Assembly: GCA_030625885.1 (NCBI GenBank)
Contig: DAOUPZ010000008.1
Coordinates: 1-64,000, forward strand
Length of the DNA stretch: 64,000 nt
Reading direction: 5' to 3'
Source of the DNA: Clostridia bacterium
GTDB taxonomy: Bacteria; Bacillota; DAOUPZ01
The stretch's first letter is position 1, and each line of letters starts with the position of its first letter. Below, piece after piece: positions 1 through 7,998 of the stretch. A program made the position numbers and the translations under genes. Below the pieces are notes generated by a model that was not told where the DNA came from, ran no database searches, and worked only from the letters and a program-made list of their open reading frames with translations.

Positions 1-2
1 TG

Positions 3-536
3 CTGCATGTCAAGCAGGCGCAGGCTGTCAAACTGGCCCAGGATGCGATTTCAGATTTTACTGAGTTGTATCACTGTAATTGGCTCACGGGAATGAGAGC
101 AAAACTAGGAATATTTAATGAAGAGCTACAGGATGAATCACTTATTGAAGACCTCCACAGTATGATGCAGAAGTATCGTGCGGACTATACCAATACCTTC
201 CGCGCATTAACTTTTGATAAGCCTGAGGATACGGCCCTGTTTGGCACTACGGAATTTGCTCAGTGGCATGAGCTGTGGCAGGCGAGACTATGCAGGCAGC
301 AGGAACCAAAAGCCTCCTCGCATCAGTTGATGCGGGACTGCAATCCCGCGTTAATCCCTCGCAACCACCGGGTAGAAGATGCACTAGAAGCCGCGGTGAA
401 ACAAGGAGACTACAGCGTGTTGGAGCGGCTTATTGATGTTCTTTCGAGTCCTTACGCGCATTCCCCCGAACAGGCTGATTACGCCACACTGCCTGCACCA
501 TCAACCCGTCCTTATCGAACTTTTTGCGGTACCTAA
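3..536 (+). CDS. selO: Protein adenylyltransferase SelO (YdiU), C-terminal part
   Basis: The reading frame is open from the window edge to the stop, so only the last ~177 residues are present. The segment GMRAKLGIF, the stretch YTNTFRAL, the [12 protein letters not shown] block and the Cys-containing tail ending FCGT are typical of the C-terminal half of SelO/UPF0061. This is a pseudokinase-fold enzyme that transfers AMP from ATP to protein Ser, Thr or Tyr. The catalytic core lies upstream of the window. Base composition is visibly richer in G+C than the following genes, which suggests a different history (inference). A hairpin terminator follows. Confidence 0.85.
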   Translation: MHVKQAQAVKLAQDAISDFTELYHCNWLTGMRAKLGIFNEELQDESLIEDLHSMMQKYRADYTNTFRALTFDKPEDTALFGTTEFAQWHELWQARLCRQQEPKASSHQLMRDCNPALIPRNHRVEDALEAAVKQGDYSVLERLIDVLSSPYAHSPEQADYATLPAPSTRPYRTFCGT

Positions 537-599
537 TATAGAAGCGTTAGATCAGCTAATTGATATCAATCAAAAATTAATAATAACTGTTATATGAAG

Positions 600-623
600 A
601 AGGGCTAATTAATAGTCCTTTTT
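600..623 (+). terminator. Rho-independent terminator after selO
   Basis: An 8-bp stem (AAGGGCTA with TAGTCCTT, one G-T pair) around a 5-nt loop, followed by a short T run. It lies 64 bp after the selO stop. The rest of the 301-bp spacer to the next gene is AT-rich with no other structure seen. Confidence 0.6.
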
Positions 624-837
624 CTATTTCCGGGTAGTAAGAGCAACCGTGTCATGTACTGAAAAGAAACTTCTATTATATAGAATAACCCTCACTTTTA
701 ACCACATAGGACGTTAACATTCCCGACGAAAAATACCATTCTTTGTTCCTGTGATGGTGTATACTATTAATATGAAATATCCAAAGCATAAAATATCATG
801 TTCAAAATTAATGATTAATACATAAGGAGGTATATCC

Positions 838-2084
838 ATGATTAGAAAAACATTTTTGGAATTGCTTTATGAGGCCGCCAGCATACAACGCTGGAATGAT
901 CATAACCGACCGCACAAAGGTTTTACGGAACTAGACAAGCAGGCTCATAAAATGATATTGGCTTATGTCATTGGTAAATTTGAAGAAGCAGACCGAAAAG
1001 CAAATGTGAATTGGCTTCATATGATTGAAGGCGGCATATTTGAATTGTTACATCGGATTGTACTTACAGATATTAAGCCCCCGATTTATCATGAATTAAT
1101 GAAGAAAAAAGAAAAGGAACTCAATACGTGGGTATTAAACCAGTTGGAAGGCAAAGTCAACGATATAAATGGTAATTTTTTTGATAAATTTAAAAGATAC
1201 CTTTTTGAGCCAGATTACTGTTTGTTAGAGAAGAAAATCTTAAAAGCAGCCCATTTGAGCCAGATTACTGTTTGTTAGAGAAGAAAATCTTAAAAGCAGC
1301 CCATTATCTTGCGACCAGCTGGGAATTTAAGTTTATCTATAATTTGAATTCGGGTCTTTATGGGCTTGAAGAAACCAAAACAAATATTGAAAACGAAATT
1401 GAAGAACATTTTGATTTAGTTGGTGTCCAAAAGATTAGTTTGGGTAAGAAGACAGCTAATTTTATGGATCTAATTGGACAGTTGAGATTTCAACAACGAT
1501 GGGCGCAATCGCCACGGGTTCCGGAAACATCGGTAATGGGACATATGTTAATTGTAGCCAGTTTATCTTATCTTTGCTCGGTAGAAATAGACGCATGTGA
1601 TAAAAGAATCTATAACAATTATTTTGCCGGTTTATTTCATGATCTTCCGGAAGTACTGACACGGGATATTGTTTCACCGGTTAAGAATTCTGTTGCAGGG
1701 CTTGATGATTTGATCAAGGAGATTGAGAATCGGCAGATCGAGGAAAGGATCTTTCCCCTTTTACCATCATCATGGCATGATGAGTTGGAGTATTTTATTG
1801 AAAATGAGTTTCAGAGTAAGGTGATAGATAAGGGCAGCATAAAGCTGGTTCAATCATCAGAAATCAGTAGAAAGTATAATAATGCAGTATATTCTCCTGT
1901 GGACGGGGAGTTAATTAGAGCATGTGATCATCTGGCTGCTTATATTGAAGCGGCGCTTTCCATTTCGTATGGTATCAAATCACGGCAGTTGGAGGAAGGG
2001 TACCAATCGCTTTACATGAAATATGAGAATCAAAAGATTGCGGGAATTAATTTTGGACAAATATTTGATTATTTTAGAATATAA
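838..2084 (+). pseudogene. HD-domain hydrolase gene split by a 50-bp tandem duplication
   Basis: Two overlapping frames (838-1278 and 1272-2084) encode the two parts of one protein. Removing one copy of the 50-bp direct repeat at 1204-1305 joins them into a single ORF of about 398 residues. The C-terminal half has the HD-phosphohydrolase signature: a His in GHMLIVASLSYL, the FHDLPE motif followed by LTRDIVSPVK, and a distal Asp in IRACDHLAAY, as in YfbR-like 5'-nucleotidases. The N-terminal ~130 residues match nothing I recognise. The first start is good: AAGGAGG lies 7 bases before the ATG. As read, the product is truncated at 146 aa. The second half has only a TTG start inside the repeat. 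Loss of one repeat unit would restore the gene. Confidence 0.8.
1204..1305 (+). repeat. Perfect 50-bp tandem duplication inside a gene
   Basis: Positions 1204-1255 equal 1254-1305 without a mismatch, so a 50-bp unit occurs twice with a 2-bp shared junction (tt). Fifty is not a multiple of three, so the duplication shifts the frame and brings in a stop at 1276-1278. The lack of any difference between the units argues for a very recent event. Confidence 0.95.
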
Positions 2085-2114
2085 GGCAAGTCGAGAACCG
2101 TCCCAACTTGCCTT
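2083..2114 (+). repeat. Palindromic spacer repeat with a GAACCGTCC core
   Basis: An inverted repeat (AAGGCAAGT and ACTTGCCTT) flanks the core GAGAACCGTCCC, directly after the HD-gene stop. Related sequence occurs near 6126, 7648, 10007 and 10479. It may act as a weak terminator here but has no T run. Confidence 0.7.
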
Positions 2115-2137
2115 ATAAAACGATAGAGGAGGAAAGT

Positions 2138-3055
2138 ATGGATATTATTTTAATTGTTTTACCCATTTTTCTCGTATTGGCTGTTGGAAAGTTACTCAAG
2201 CAGCTTAAACTGATCGATGATTCATTTGTTATGACAGCAAATCGCCTGATCTTTAATTTCTTGTTACCGGTGTTGTTGGTTTACAAGATTTCTACTTCCG
2301 ATTTTTATGCTTTATTTAATAAATACGATATGCTTGTCATCACGCTGGCGATTGCGGTCATATGTTTGATCAGTTTTTTGGCGGCCAAAGTCATTAAAGT
2401 TCCCAAAAGGTCTGTGGGGACATTTATTATGAATAATTTTCGCGGTAATTTTGCTTATTTAAGTCTGCCAGTCAGCTATTACGCCTATGGCGAGGAAGGA
2501 CTTATCGCCGCCAGTATCCTGATGGCATTTTGTATACCACTTGTCAACATTCTTTCAATTGTAGTGATGAATATTGGAACAAGTAACCGTTTTAGTTTGC
2601 AGGATACAGTGAAAAAAACACTGCTTAATCCATTAATTATCGGTTGTGCGCTCGGACTTTTTTTTGCGCTTTTTCGCATCACATTACCGACTTTTATAAT
2701 GCGTACGTTCGCCATGATTAGCGGGGTGACTTTGCCCCTGGCGCTTTTTTCAATAGGGGCGACGATCAACCTTCGTCAACTGAAAGGGAATATGCAGTCT
2801 GTTACGGTGAGTGTTATTCTTAAGTTGTTCCTCCTGCCGTTTGTGGGATGGTTGATTTTTAAGGGGATACATATGCCAATTGGTTTGACACAAAAAGCAG
2901 CGATTATTCTGTTAGCTGCTCCGGTAGCGACAGCTAATTATATTTTCGCGTCGATTATGGGTGGAGATCCTGAAATGGCGCGGGACAATATTATTGTGAC
3001 AACGCTGCTGTCAGTAGTCTCTTTTACCTTATGGTTGATTTTTTTAGGAATCTAA
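2138..3055 (+). CDS. AEC (auxin efflux carrier) family permease
   Basis: A very hydrophobic protein of 305 residues with about ten membrane helices in two halves. It begins DIILIVLPIFLVLAVG and has the N-terminal ANRLIFNFLLPVLL segment and the C-terminal VTLPLALFSIGA and APVATANYIFA segments of the AEC/PIN-like carrier family. Members move organic anions or amino-acid-like compounds across the cytoplasmic membrane; the substrate cannot be read from sequence. I chose the ATG at 2138 because GAGGAGG lies just before it; an upstream in-frame start at 2108 has no ribosome site. A convergent MocR regulator follows on the other strand. Confidence 0.85.
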   Translation: MDIILIVLPIFLVLAVGKLLKQLKLIDDSFVMTANRLIFNFLLPVLLVYKISTSDFYALFNKYDMLVITLAIAVICLISFLAAKVIKVPKRSVGTFIMNNFRGNFAYLSLPVSYYAYGEEGLIAASILMAFCIPLVNILSIVVMNIGTSNRFSLQDTVKKTLLNPLIIGCALGLFFALFRITLPTFIMRTFAMISGVTLPLALFSIGATINLRQLKGNMQSVTVSVILKLFLLPFVGWLIFKGIHMPIGLTQKAAIILLAAPVATANYIFASIMGGDPEMARDNIIVTTLLSVVSFTLWLIFLGI

Positions 3056-3125
3056 GGACAGGTTGACTGCTGATTGGTATGTGATTTTTATACTGAATAG
3101 AATGAGATCCCGTCCAACATTCCAA

Positions 3126-4556
3126 TCATTCATTGAACCATGCCTTGGTAAGTGTTCTGATTCCTTCTACGATATCGCTTTCTGTCATTCCGCTGAACCC
3201 CAGAATAACCATATTATTTGAGTATTGCTCTAAACGCATCCAATATCGTGATACAGGATAAACAATAACCCCATGTTTTTGTGCCCTTATGATCAACTCT
3301 TCTTCAGACAATCCATTATTAAATTCCAAGATGACATGCAAGCCGACATTTTTACCATGGATCACAACTTTGTCGCCCATTGATTCATTAATGGTATGAA
3401 CCAAAATATCATGTTTCTTTTTACTTAAGAGGCATACTCTTCTTAAATGTCTTTCCCAATAACCCAAATTCATAAATTTTTGCATTATTTTTTGTTCCAG
3501 CCATGGTACGTATGCCGCATATGTTTTGAACGTGTCATTATATCGTTCAATCAATGTTTCCGGTAAGACCATATACCCGAGCCGTAAAGCAGGCGATAAT
3601 GATTTTGAAAATGTGCCTACATATATAACCCGGCCTTTGGGGTCGATGCTTTGCAAAGAAGGAATCGGTTTTCCACGATAGCTTAATTCACTGTCATAAT
3701 CGTCTTCAATGATAATACCATTATGTCTGACCGCCCAATCCAAAAGCTTGACCCTTTTCTGAATCGGCATGATAGATCCGGTCGGAAATTGATGAGACGG
3801 CGTTATAAAAACAATGTTGGCAGGAGTGTTTTCCAATTGAACAAGATCGATCCCGTCTTCCTCCAACCCAATCGGAATGACATTAAACCCATTATTTATG
3901 AATGTATCTCGCGCGCCATCAAATCCCGGATCTTCGATTGCAACATCGGTAGAATTTTGCCTGAACAATTGACACAGTAAACTTAAACAAAGTTGTGTAC
4001 CCGGGCAAATTACGATTTGTTCCGGTTGGCAAGAAACACCCCTGGATGCATGCAAGTATTTCATTATTTCTGTACGCAATCCCAGTTCGCCTTCGCAATT
4101 ATTGTATGAAACCAGGTTTTCAACACTCAAACCCGATAAACACTGGTTTGATAATTTACGCCATAAATGCATTGGAAAAATATCGCCGCTCAGCTGACGT
4201 AAATATTCGAAATCATATTGAGCGTGGTTTTTAGCATATTTTAGCTCCGCTTCACGCTCTTTGATTACAACTTTCTTCTCTCTGGATCCTTGCTTATTTA
4301 ATTCCGAAAACAGTTCATTGTCAAATTTTTGAACAACAAATCCACTTCTTGCCTTGCTTGCAATATAACCTTCGGAACAAAGCTGCTGATAAGCATATTC
4401 CACGGTGTTTCTACTTACCGTCAATGTTTTTGAAAGAGATCGGATCGAGGGGATTTTACTACCTTCTGTTATTTCTCCTGAGATTATTTTTGCCTTTATC
4501 TGATTGTAAATTTGGATATAAAGCGGATCAATGGATTGGTCTTCAAGAATGATCAT
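3126..4556 (-). CDS. MocR/PdxR-type GntR regulator with aminotransferase domain
   Basis: 476 residues, the usual length of the MocR subfamily. Residues ~10-75 form a GntR winged helix (PLYIQIYNQIKAKIISGEI, then IPSIRSLSKTLTVSRNTV). Residues ~110-470 are a fold-type I aminotransferase domain with the PLP-lysine motif TFSKSLSPALRLGY and the DDYDSE segment. Such proteins bind PLP or its adduct and act as regulators rather than enzymes. The gene is divergent from a GNAT gene. The 130-bp gap contains the direct repeat AAACAGAA at 4597 and 4647, a possible operator (inference). AGGAGGCG before the ATG supports the start. The effector is unknown. Confidence 0.88.
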   Translation of the reverse strand: MIILEDQSIDPLYIQIYNQIKAKIISGEITEGSKIPSIRSLSKTLTVSRNTVEYAYQQLCSEGYIASKARSGFVVQKFDNELFSELNKQGSREKKVVIKEREAELKYAKNHAQYDFEYLRQLSGDIFPMHLWRKLSNQCLSGLSVENLVSYNNCEGELGLRTEIMKYLHASRGVSCQPEQIVICPGTQLCLSLLCQLFRQNSTDVAIEDPGFDGARDTFINNGFNVIPIGLEEDGIDLVQLENTPANIVFITPSHQFPTGSIMPIQKRVKLLDWAVRHNGIIIEDDYDSELSYRGKPIPSLQSIDPKGRVIYVGTFSKSLSPALRLGYMVLPETLIERYNDTFKTYAAYVPWLEQKIMQKFMNLGYWERHLRRVCLLSKKKHDILVHTINESMGDKVVIHGKNVGLHVILEFNNGLSEEELIIRAQKHGVIVYPVSRYWMRLEQYSNNMVILGFSGMTESDIVEGIRTLTKAWFNE

Positions 4557-4686
4557 GATTCGAATTCGCCTCCTTTTAAACTGTACCCTAAAAAATAAAC
4601 AGAACTGGCACTTCTCATGGTGTCAATTTTATCATATTATTAGTTTAAACAGAAGTTATCAGTGATCAATAAGGAGGTGTGAAGGA

Positions 4687-5187
4687 ATGGATATCATCAA
4701 AACAAAAGATCCAAGATTTACACTTAGACATGCAGTACCAGAAGATGCGGGTTTAGTTGTTGAATACATGAGAAAACTAGGGACATATCAAAAAATGCGT
4801 GATAAGATTACAGCAACAGAGGAAGGAATGCATAAGATTTTGTCTGAGAATAAAGGAGAAGCAATTTTCGGATATTACGATGAAGAAATAGTATCATTTG
4901 TCTATTTCTGTAATAATTCATCCGCATTTATCGGGGAAACGGGTATTTATATGGATGGTTTTTACGTTGATGAAACGATGAGATTCAAAGGGTTGGGAAA
5001 AATTATGATGGCTTTTATGTCAAAGCTTGCACTAGATAGAGGTTGTAAAAGGTTAGAATGGGGATGCTTAGATTGGAACGAACCTAGTATTAAGTTTTAT
5101 AGAAACATGGGGGCACACAGTGTTGATATTATGACTATTTACCGACTATCTCCTGATAAATTAGAGGAAGTAGCAGACCAGTTTTAA
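4687..5187 (+). CDS. GNAT N-acetyltransferase (diamine/polyamine type)
   Basis: 166 residues with a full GNAT fold: strand 1 FTLRHAVPEDAGLVVEYM, strands 3-4 ending YMDGFYVDETMR, the acetyl-CoA pyrophosphate loop RFKGLGKIMM, and the C-terminal WNEPSIKFYRNMGA segment. The YMDGFYV and WGCLDWN stretches resemble spermidine/spermine acetyltransferases, so a small amine is a fair guess for the acceptor. Start: AAGGAGGTG lies before the ATG. It is divergent from the MocR regulator, which may control it. A 17-bp palindrome follows the stop. Confidence 0.82.
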   Translation: MDIIKTKDPRFTLRHAVPEDAGLVVEYMRKLGTYQKMRDKITATEEGMHKILSENKGEAIFGYYDEEIVSFVYFCNNSSAFIGETGIYMDGFYVDETMRFKGLGKIMMAFMSKLALDRGCKRLEWGCLDWNEPSIKFYRNMGAHSVDIMTIYRLSPDKLEEVADQF

Positions 5188-5224
5188 TTAATGTAACCTT
5201 TTGCTGGAAAGGTTACATTAATTA
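5185..5224 (+). terminator. 17-bp palindrome after the GNAT gene
   Basis: TAATTAATGTAACCTTT and its complement surround a 6-nt loop right at the GNAT stop. There is no T run after it, so it may be a poor intrinsic terminator or an mRNA 3'-end stabiliser. Confidence 0.5.
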
Positions 5225-5527
5225 GAACCTGTAAAGTTATATTATAGAAGGGTTTACGGTACTTTAGCCGCGGACTCTTTTATTATTTTTAATATTTATG
5301 GAAATATGAAGAAAAACAATATTTTTGACGAATAATGGAGAACATTAAGTTATTTAACAATATACAGTGTTTCGGTATTTTGTATACAGGGTATATAATA
5401 CGTAGTATATAAGAAAATATTACTATTAACATGACTTATTACCTATATGATTATTAAAGTATGTTCAGTTAATAATTAAGAAAAGCAATAAAAAAGTTGA
5501 GTACAAATCTTTTGTTTTAATAATTTC
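5225..5527. other. AT-rich spacer with no recognised gene
   Basis: About 300 bases, nearly all A and T, between the GNAT gene and the c-di-GMP riboswitch. It must hold the riboswitch promoter, but I cannot assign one with confidence. No ORF with a ribosome site was seen. Confidence 0.5.
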
Positions 5528-5529
5528 AT

Positions 5530-5612
5530 AAATGAGCAAACTTATCGAAAGGTAAGGACGCAAAGCTATGAGCCTAAAGTAATAAACTATGGTAGTCAAG
5601 TTGCAAGCTAGT
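5530..5612 (+). ncRNA. c-di-GMP-I (GEMM-I) riboswitch, copy A
   Basis: Shows the class I aptamer in order: GCAAAC, a short stem capped by the tetraloop CGAAAG, GGACGCAAAGC, GAGCCTAAAG, then the second arm with ATGGTAGTCAAGTTGC. The GNRA loop, the GACGCAAAGC strand and the GGTAG..GTTGC receptor side are the conserved parts that bind cyclic di-GMP. A T-tract hairpin follows, so control by transcription termination is likely. The downstream ORF is short and frameshifted. Confidence 0.92.
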
Positions 5613-5616
5613 GATA

Positions 5617-5658
5617 GAAATCAGCATATTATCTTTGCTGTTTTTTTTTTTTTTTTTT
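5617..5658 (+). terminator. Riboswitch terminator with an 18-T run
   Basis: A short CAGCA/TGCTG stem followed by 18 consecutive T residues, placed immediately after the c-di-GMP-I aptamer. It is the expected expression platform. Confidence 0.7.
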
Positions 5659-5784
5659 GATATATATTCAGAAATATGTTCCTGTTTGCTTAAAGAATTT
5701 AGGTATTCATCAAAACTGCGACGGGCGTGAGCAAAAAACCGATGGAAAAGGTAATATAACAATATAATTAAAGGAGCGCTCTAT

Positions 5785-5930
5785 ATGATAAAAGAAGATA
5801 CGCAATTGCAAAAAAAGCAAAAGATACGGTGACAGAGGAAGAATTTCAAAGGGTAATACAAGAGGCTGGATTCTCATTTTCAATACAACAATTATATTCA
5901 GCTTTAAAAATAACAGGTGAAACTAAATAA
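5785..5930 (+). pseudogene. Small ORF behind the c-di-GMP riboswitch, frameshifted
   Basis: An ATG with a good ribosome site (AAAGGAGCG) opens a frame that stops after 15 codons. One extra A in the ATAAAAG run after the start would join it to a frame reading RRYAIAKKAKDTVTEEEF and ending ITGETK, giving about 49 residues. The restored product is charged and helical with no recognised domain. Either the gene has lost one base, the assembly has a homopolymer error, or translation slips on the A run. It is the only coding candidate between the riboswitch and the next gene. Confidence 0.5.
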
Positions 5931-6174
5931 CTTAAAATGTTTTTAATTTAAATCAATATGTATACAGTTAAATAGCTGCTTATTAAGAGTAAGGCAGAGA
6001 CTGGCTCTATGAACTTACAGAATGCCTGTTTGAAATGATTTACAGGATGAATAATAGTAGTATAATTGAATTAGTGTAATACTTAACAATGGGGAAAATG
6101 AAATATAACTTGAACAAGATCTCATAAAAAAAGCAAGCCAAGAAATGGATCGGCTTATTTTGAAGGAGTGAAAT

Positions 6175-7071
6175 TTGTTGGATAACAGTATAAAAATAAG
6201 CTTTAAAGGCAGATCATCTGGTTATTGTTCTGTTAGTTTGGGTGATATCAAACGGATTCAGCAAACCATTATTAAGGTACGATGCGGGGAGCAAATTGAT
6301 CATTATACAGGTATTTTGTTAAAAGATATATTAGCAAGGATAGGTGCTGATATAGAACAGCTTTCAGGAATTCGATTTGTTGCTGATAATGGGTATAGCG
6401 TAGAGGTTACCCCTGCTATTTTCCAGCGAAGACGAATCCTTTTCGCTTACCAAATTAATGGTAATGATTTACCTGATAAGGATCAACCTTTGCGGGTTAT
6501 TATTCCTGACGAACGGGAGATGTACTGGGTCAATAATTTAGCGGAGGTGCAATTGCTTGAAATTCAGGAGGATCATATCATTAATGAAATGATGTTTTTT
6601 GAGAATTTAGTTGGAAAGTTAAACCGGATAGATTATTCATATGATGGTCAATATGAACAGGCGGTTAGCCTTCAGGAACTTTTACGGATTAATACTAAAA
6701 AAAGAATCATTGTTAAAGGAATTGATGGCTTAGTGAAAAAAGAGACGTTGGAAATAAAAAAGCATCCATATTTTATTATTCTTACGGGTCAGGCTGCTCC
6801 TCTTTTTACCGCCCCTGCTATGCCTCGGGGAATGGAGGTTAAAAATATGGGGGCGTTATTTGCTGATAAGTGTGTGATCGTATTTTTGAATCGTTTTTTT
6901 GATGAGGGGAAAAATGTTCGAGGGGTGCATTTATACGAATTTCTAAAAGATTATCTCCCTGACACGAAGATTATGATTCATATGGGGGGAAAAAAGCAGA
7001 TCAGTTTGCTTCCAGATGAGTTAAAGCAAAAGTTATTTATTTGCGCAGATGGGGAAATATTATTGAAGTAG
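6175..7071 (+). CDS. Molybdopterin-binding-fold protein (two-domain)
   Basis: 298 residues starting at TTG, six bases after AAGGAG. Residues ~5-130 match the sulfite-oxidase-type oxidoreductase molybdopterin-binding fold: a strand ISFKGRSSGYCSVSLGDI, then YTGILLKDILARIG, VADNGYSVEVTP and PLRVIIPDE. Residues ~150-298 look like a second, more divergent copy, with YFIILTGQ and VRGVHLYEFLKDYLP. There is no signal peptide or Tat motif, and I see no clear cofactor-ligating Cys in the usual context, so it may be a non-catalytic relative. The unrelated ArsC-like gene starts 45 bp downstream. Function unknown. Confidence 0.6.
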   Translation: MLDNSIKISFKGRSSGYCSVSLGDIKRIQQTIIKVRCGEQIDHYTGILLKDILARIGADIEQLSGIRFVADNGYSVEVTPAIFQRRRILFAYQINGNDLPDKDQPLRVIIPDEREMYWVNNLAEVQLLEIQEDHIINEMMFFENLVGKLNRIDYSYDGQYEQAVSLQELLRINTKKRIIVKGIDGLVKKETLEIKKHPYFIILTGQAAPLFTAPAMPRGMEVKNMGALFADKCVIVFLNRFFDEGKNVRGVHLYEFLKDYLPDTKIMIHMGGKKQISLLPDELKQKLFICADGEILLK

Positions 7072-7116
7072 CAAGAAAAGGAAAAAAGTGAAACAGTCGT
7101 CAATGGAGGGATGAAG

Positions 7117-7527
7117 ATGAAATATAAAGTTGGATTTGTATGCGTCCATAATTCTTGCAGAAGCCAAATGGCTGAAGGATGGGCTATAAAATTAGGCAGT
7201 GATGTTTTTGATGTTTATTCAGCTGGTACTGAAAATTATCCAGCAGTGAAGCCGATGGCAGTACAAGTGATGGAAGAAGCTGGCGTGGATATGAGTGAGC
7301 ATAAACCAAAGTTACTTTCCGATATTCCAAAATCATTAGATATTTTAATAAAAATGGGTTGTAATGTTGTGTGTCCCTTTGTTCCAAATAAACATATGGA
7401 AGATTGGGGACTTGATGATCCATCAGGCGGGCAAATAGAAGACTTCAGAGAAACAAGAGATATGATTAAAACAAAAGTAGAGGCATTAATAAAGCGTGTT
7501 AAAAATGGACAAATTTCACTGGGATAA
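7117..7527 (+). CDS. ArsC-like arsenate reductase / low-molecular-weight phosphatase fold
   Basis: 136 residues. The P-loop is near the N terminus (VCVHNSCRSQMAEGWA, i.e. C-x5-R with HNSCRS), followed by VYSAGTENYPAVKPMA and the C-terminal WGLDDPSGG segment with its acidic residue. This is the thioredoxin-coupled ArsC branch of the LMW-PTPase fold, which reduces arsenate to arsenite. MGCNVVCPF carries two cysteines at about the place of the ArsC redox pair. The second ATG (7117) is preferred, since GGAGGG directly abuts the first. No arsR, arsB or acr3 gene is adjacent, so the role in arsenic resistance is inferred from family only. Confidence 0.75.
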   Translation: MKYKVGFVCVHNSCRSQMAEGWAIKLGSDVFDVYSAGTENYPAVKPMAVQVMEEAGVDMSEHKPKLLSDIPKSLDILIKMGCNVVCPFVPNKHMEDWGLDDPSGGQIEDFRETRDMIKTKVEALIKRVKNGQISLG

Positions 7528-7647
7528 AAGGATTGGCTAAGGAATAAGGTGCCTCAAATTTTGATTCTAAAAAATAGAGTGAAAAATTAGACATATTATT
7601 GAGAGGAGAAAACAAGTACTACAAAAATTTTAAATCATTATTTGAAA

Positions 7648-7677
7648 AGCTAAGTTGAGGACCGTCTCGAATTGCTT
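7648..7677 (+). repeat. Copy of the GAACCGTCC spacer repeat
   Basis: AGCTAAGTTGAGGACCGTCT followed by CGAATTGCTT is a degenerate member of the repeat at 2083-2114, lying between the ArsC-like gene and the duplicated leader. Confidence 0.45.
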
Positions 7678-7897
7678 TCGTATTCTAAGCGAAATAAATT
7701 TATAACAATAAAATATAATTTTTTTAAGAATATTGAAGGAAAAACTTGTATTATGTTTAAATATATTACATAGTATTATATACAATGACAAATAAATTTC
7801 TCTGAGCTTGACCACCTAAAGTTTTAGACTAGGGTGCAAAGCCGTTAGGGTATAAGGGGAAACCTTTATGCCTCCCCTGTTGGAAAGGAGGAATAGA

Positions 7898-7927
7898 GTG
7901 GTTTTAACATTCTATGGTTATTTTTAA
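7898..7927 (+). CDS. Possible 9-aa leader peptide, copy A
   Basis: A GTG codon follows a strong AAAGGAGG site and encodes MVLTFYGYF. The other leader copy has ATG at the same place and reads MALTFYGYFYYLPT. The aromatic run and the overlap with the terminator stem suggest an attenuation peptide, but this rests on two recently duplicated copies. Confidence 0.3.
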   Translation: MVLTFYGYF

Positions 7928-7957
7928 TACCTACCAACATAGTAGGTATTTTTTTTG
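7926..7957 (+). terminator. Leader terminator, copy A
   Basis: The stem AATACCTAC with GTAGGTATT around CAACATA is followed by nine T residues, 42 bp before the chemoreceptor start. It would abort transcription unless an upstream structure or translation prevents folding. Confidence 0.85.
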
Positions 7958-7998
7958 TTCACTTTTAGCCAAACGGATCATCGAGGAGGTTATTTATT

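Larger units (their letters stand above)
7718..7958 (+). ncRNA. Structured leader RNA before a chemoreceptor, copy A
   Basis: This stretch is about 90% identical to 17690-17936, and both copies end just before a chemoreceptor gene. A 10-bp stem at 7849-7872, GGTATAAGGG and CCTTTATGCC, is capped by GAAA. In the other copy one G-C pair has become A-T, so pairing is preserved. Upstream, GCTT/AAGC and CACC/GGTG can pair around a variable loop. Downstream, CCTCC can pair with the GGAGG of a ribosome site, followed by a T-tract hairpin. The layout is that of a cis-regulatory RNA; I cannot assign it to a known class. Confidence 0.55.

Noticed and set aside
1272..2084. Treating the second half of the HD gene as an independent gene
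   Set aside because: Its only start is a TTG inside the duplicated unit without a ribosome site; the frame joins the first half when one unit is removed.
5574..5762. Minus-strand ORF over the c-di-GMP riboswitch
   Set aside because: It is antisense to the aptamer and its poly-T tract, which gives a run of Lys codons.
7630..7815. Minus-strand ORF beginning MVKLREIYLSL, with a near copy at 17575-17793
   Set aside because: It lies within the duplicated plus-strand leader and is alike only because the DNA is duplicated. It has no ribosome site and its copies diverge in frame.
7799..7960. Calling the duplicated leader a c-di-GMP-I riboswitch
   Set aside because: It has GCAAAGCC and a GAAA loop, but in the wrong order, and lacks the GGCAAAC and GGTAG..GTTGCC parts clearly present at 5530 and 62405.
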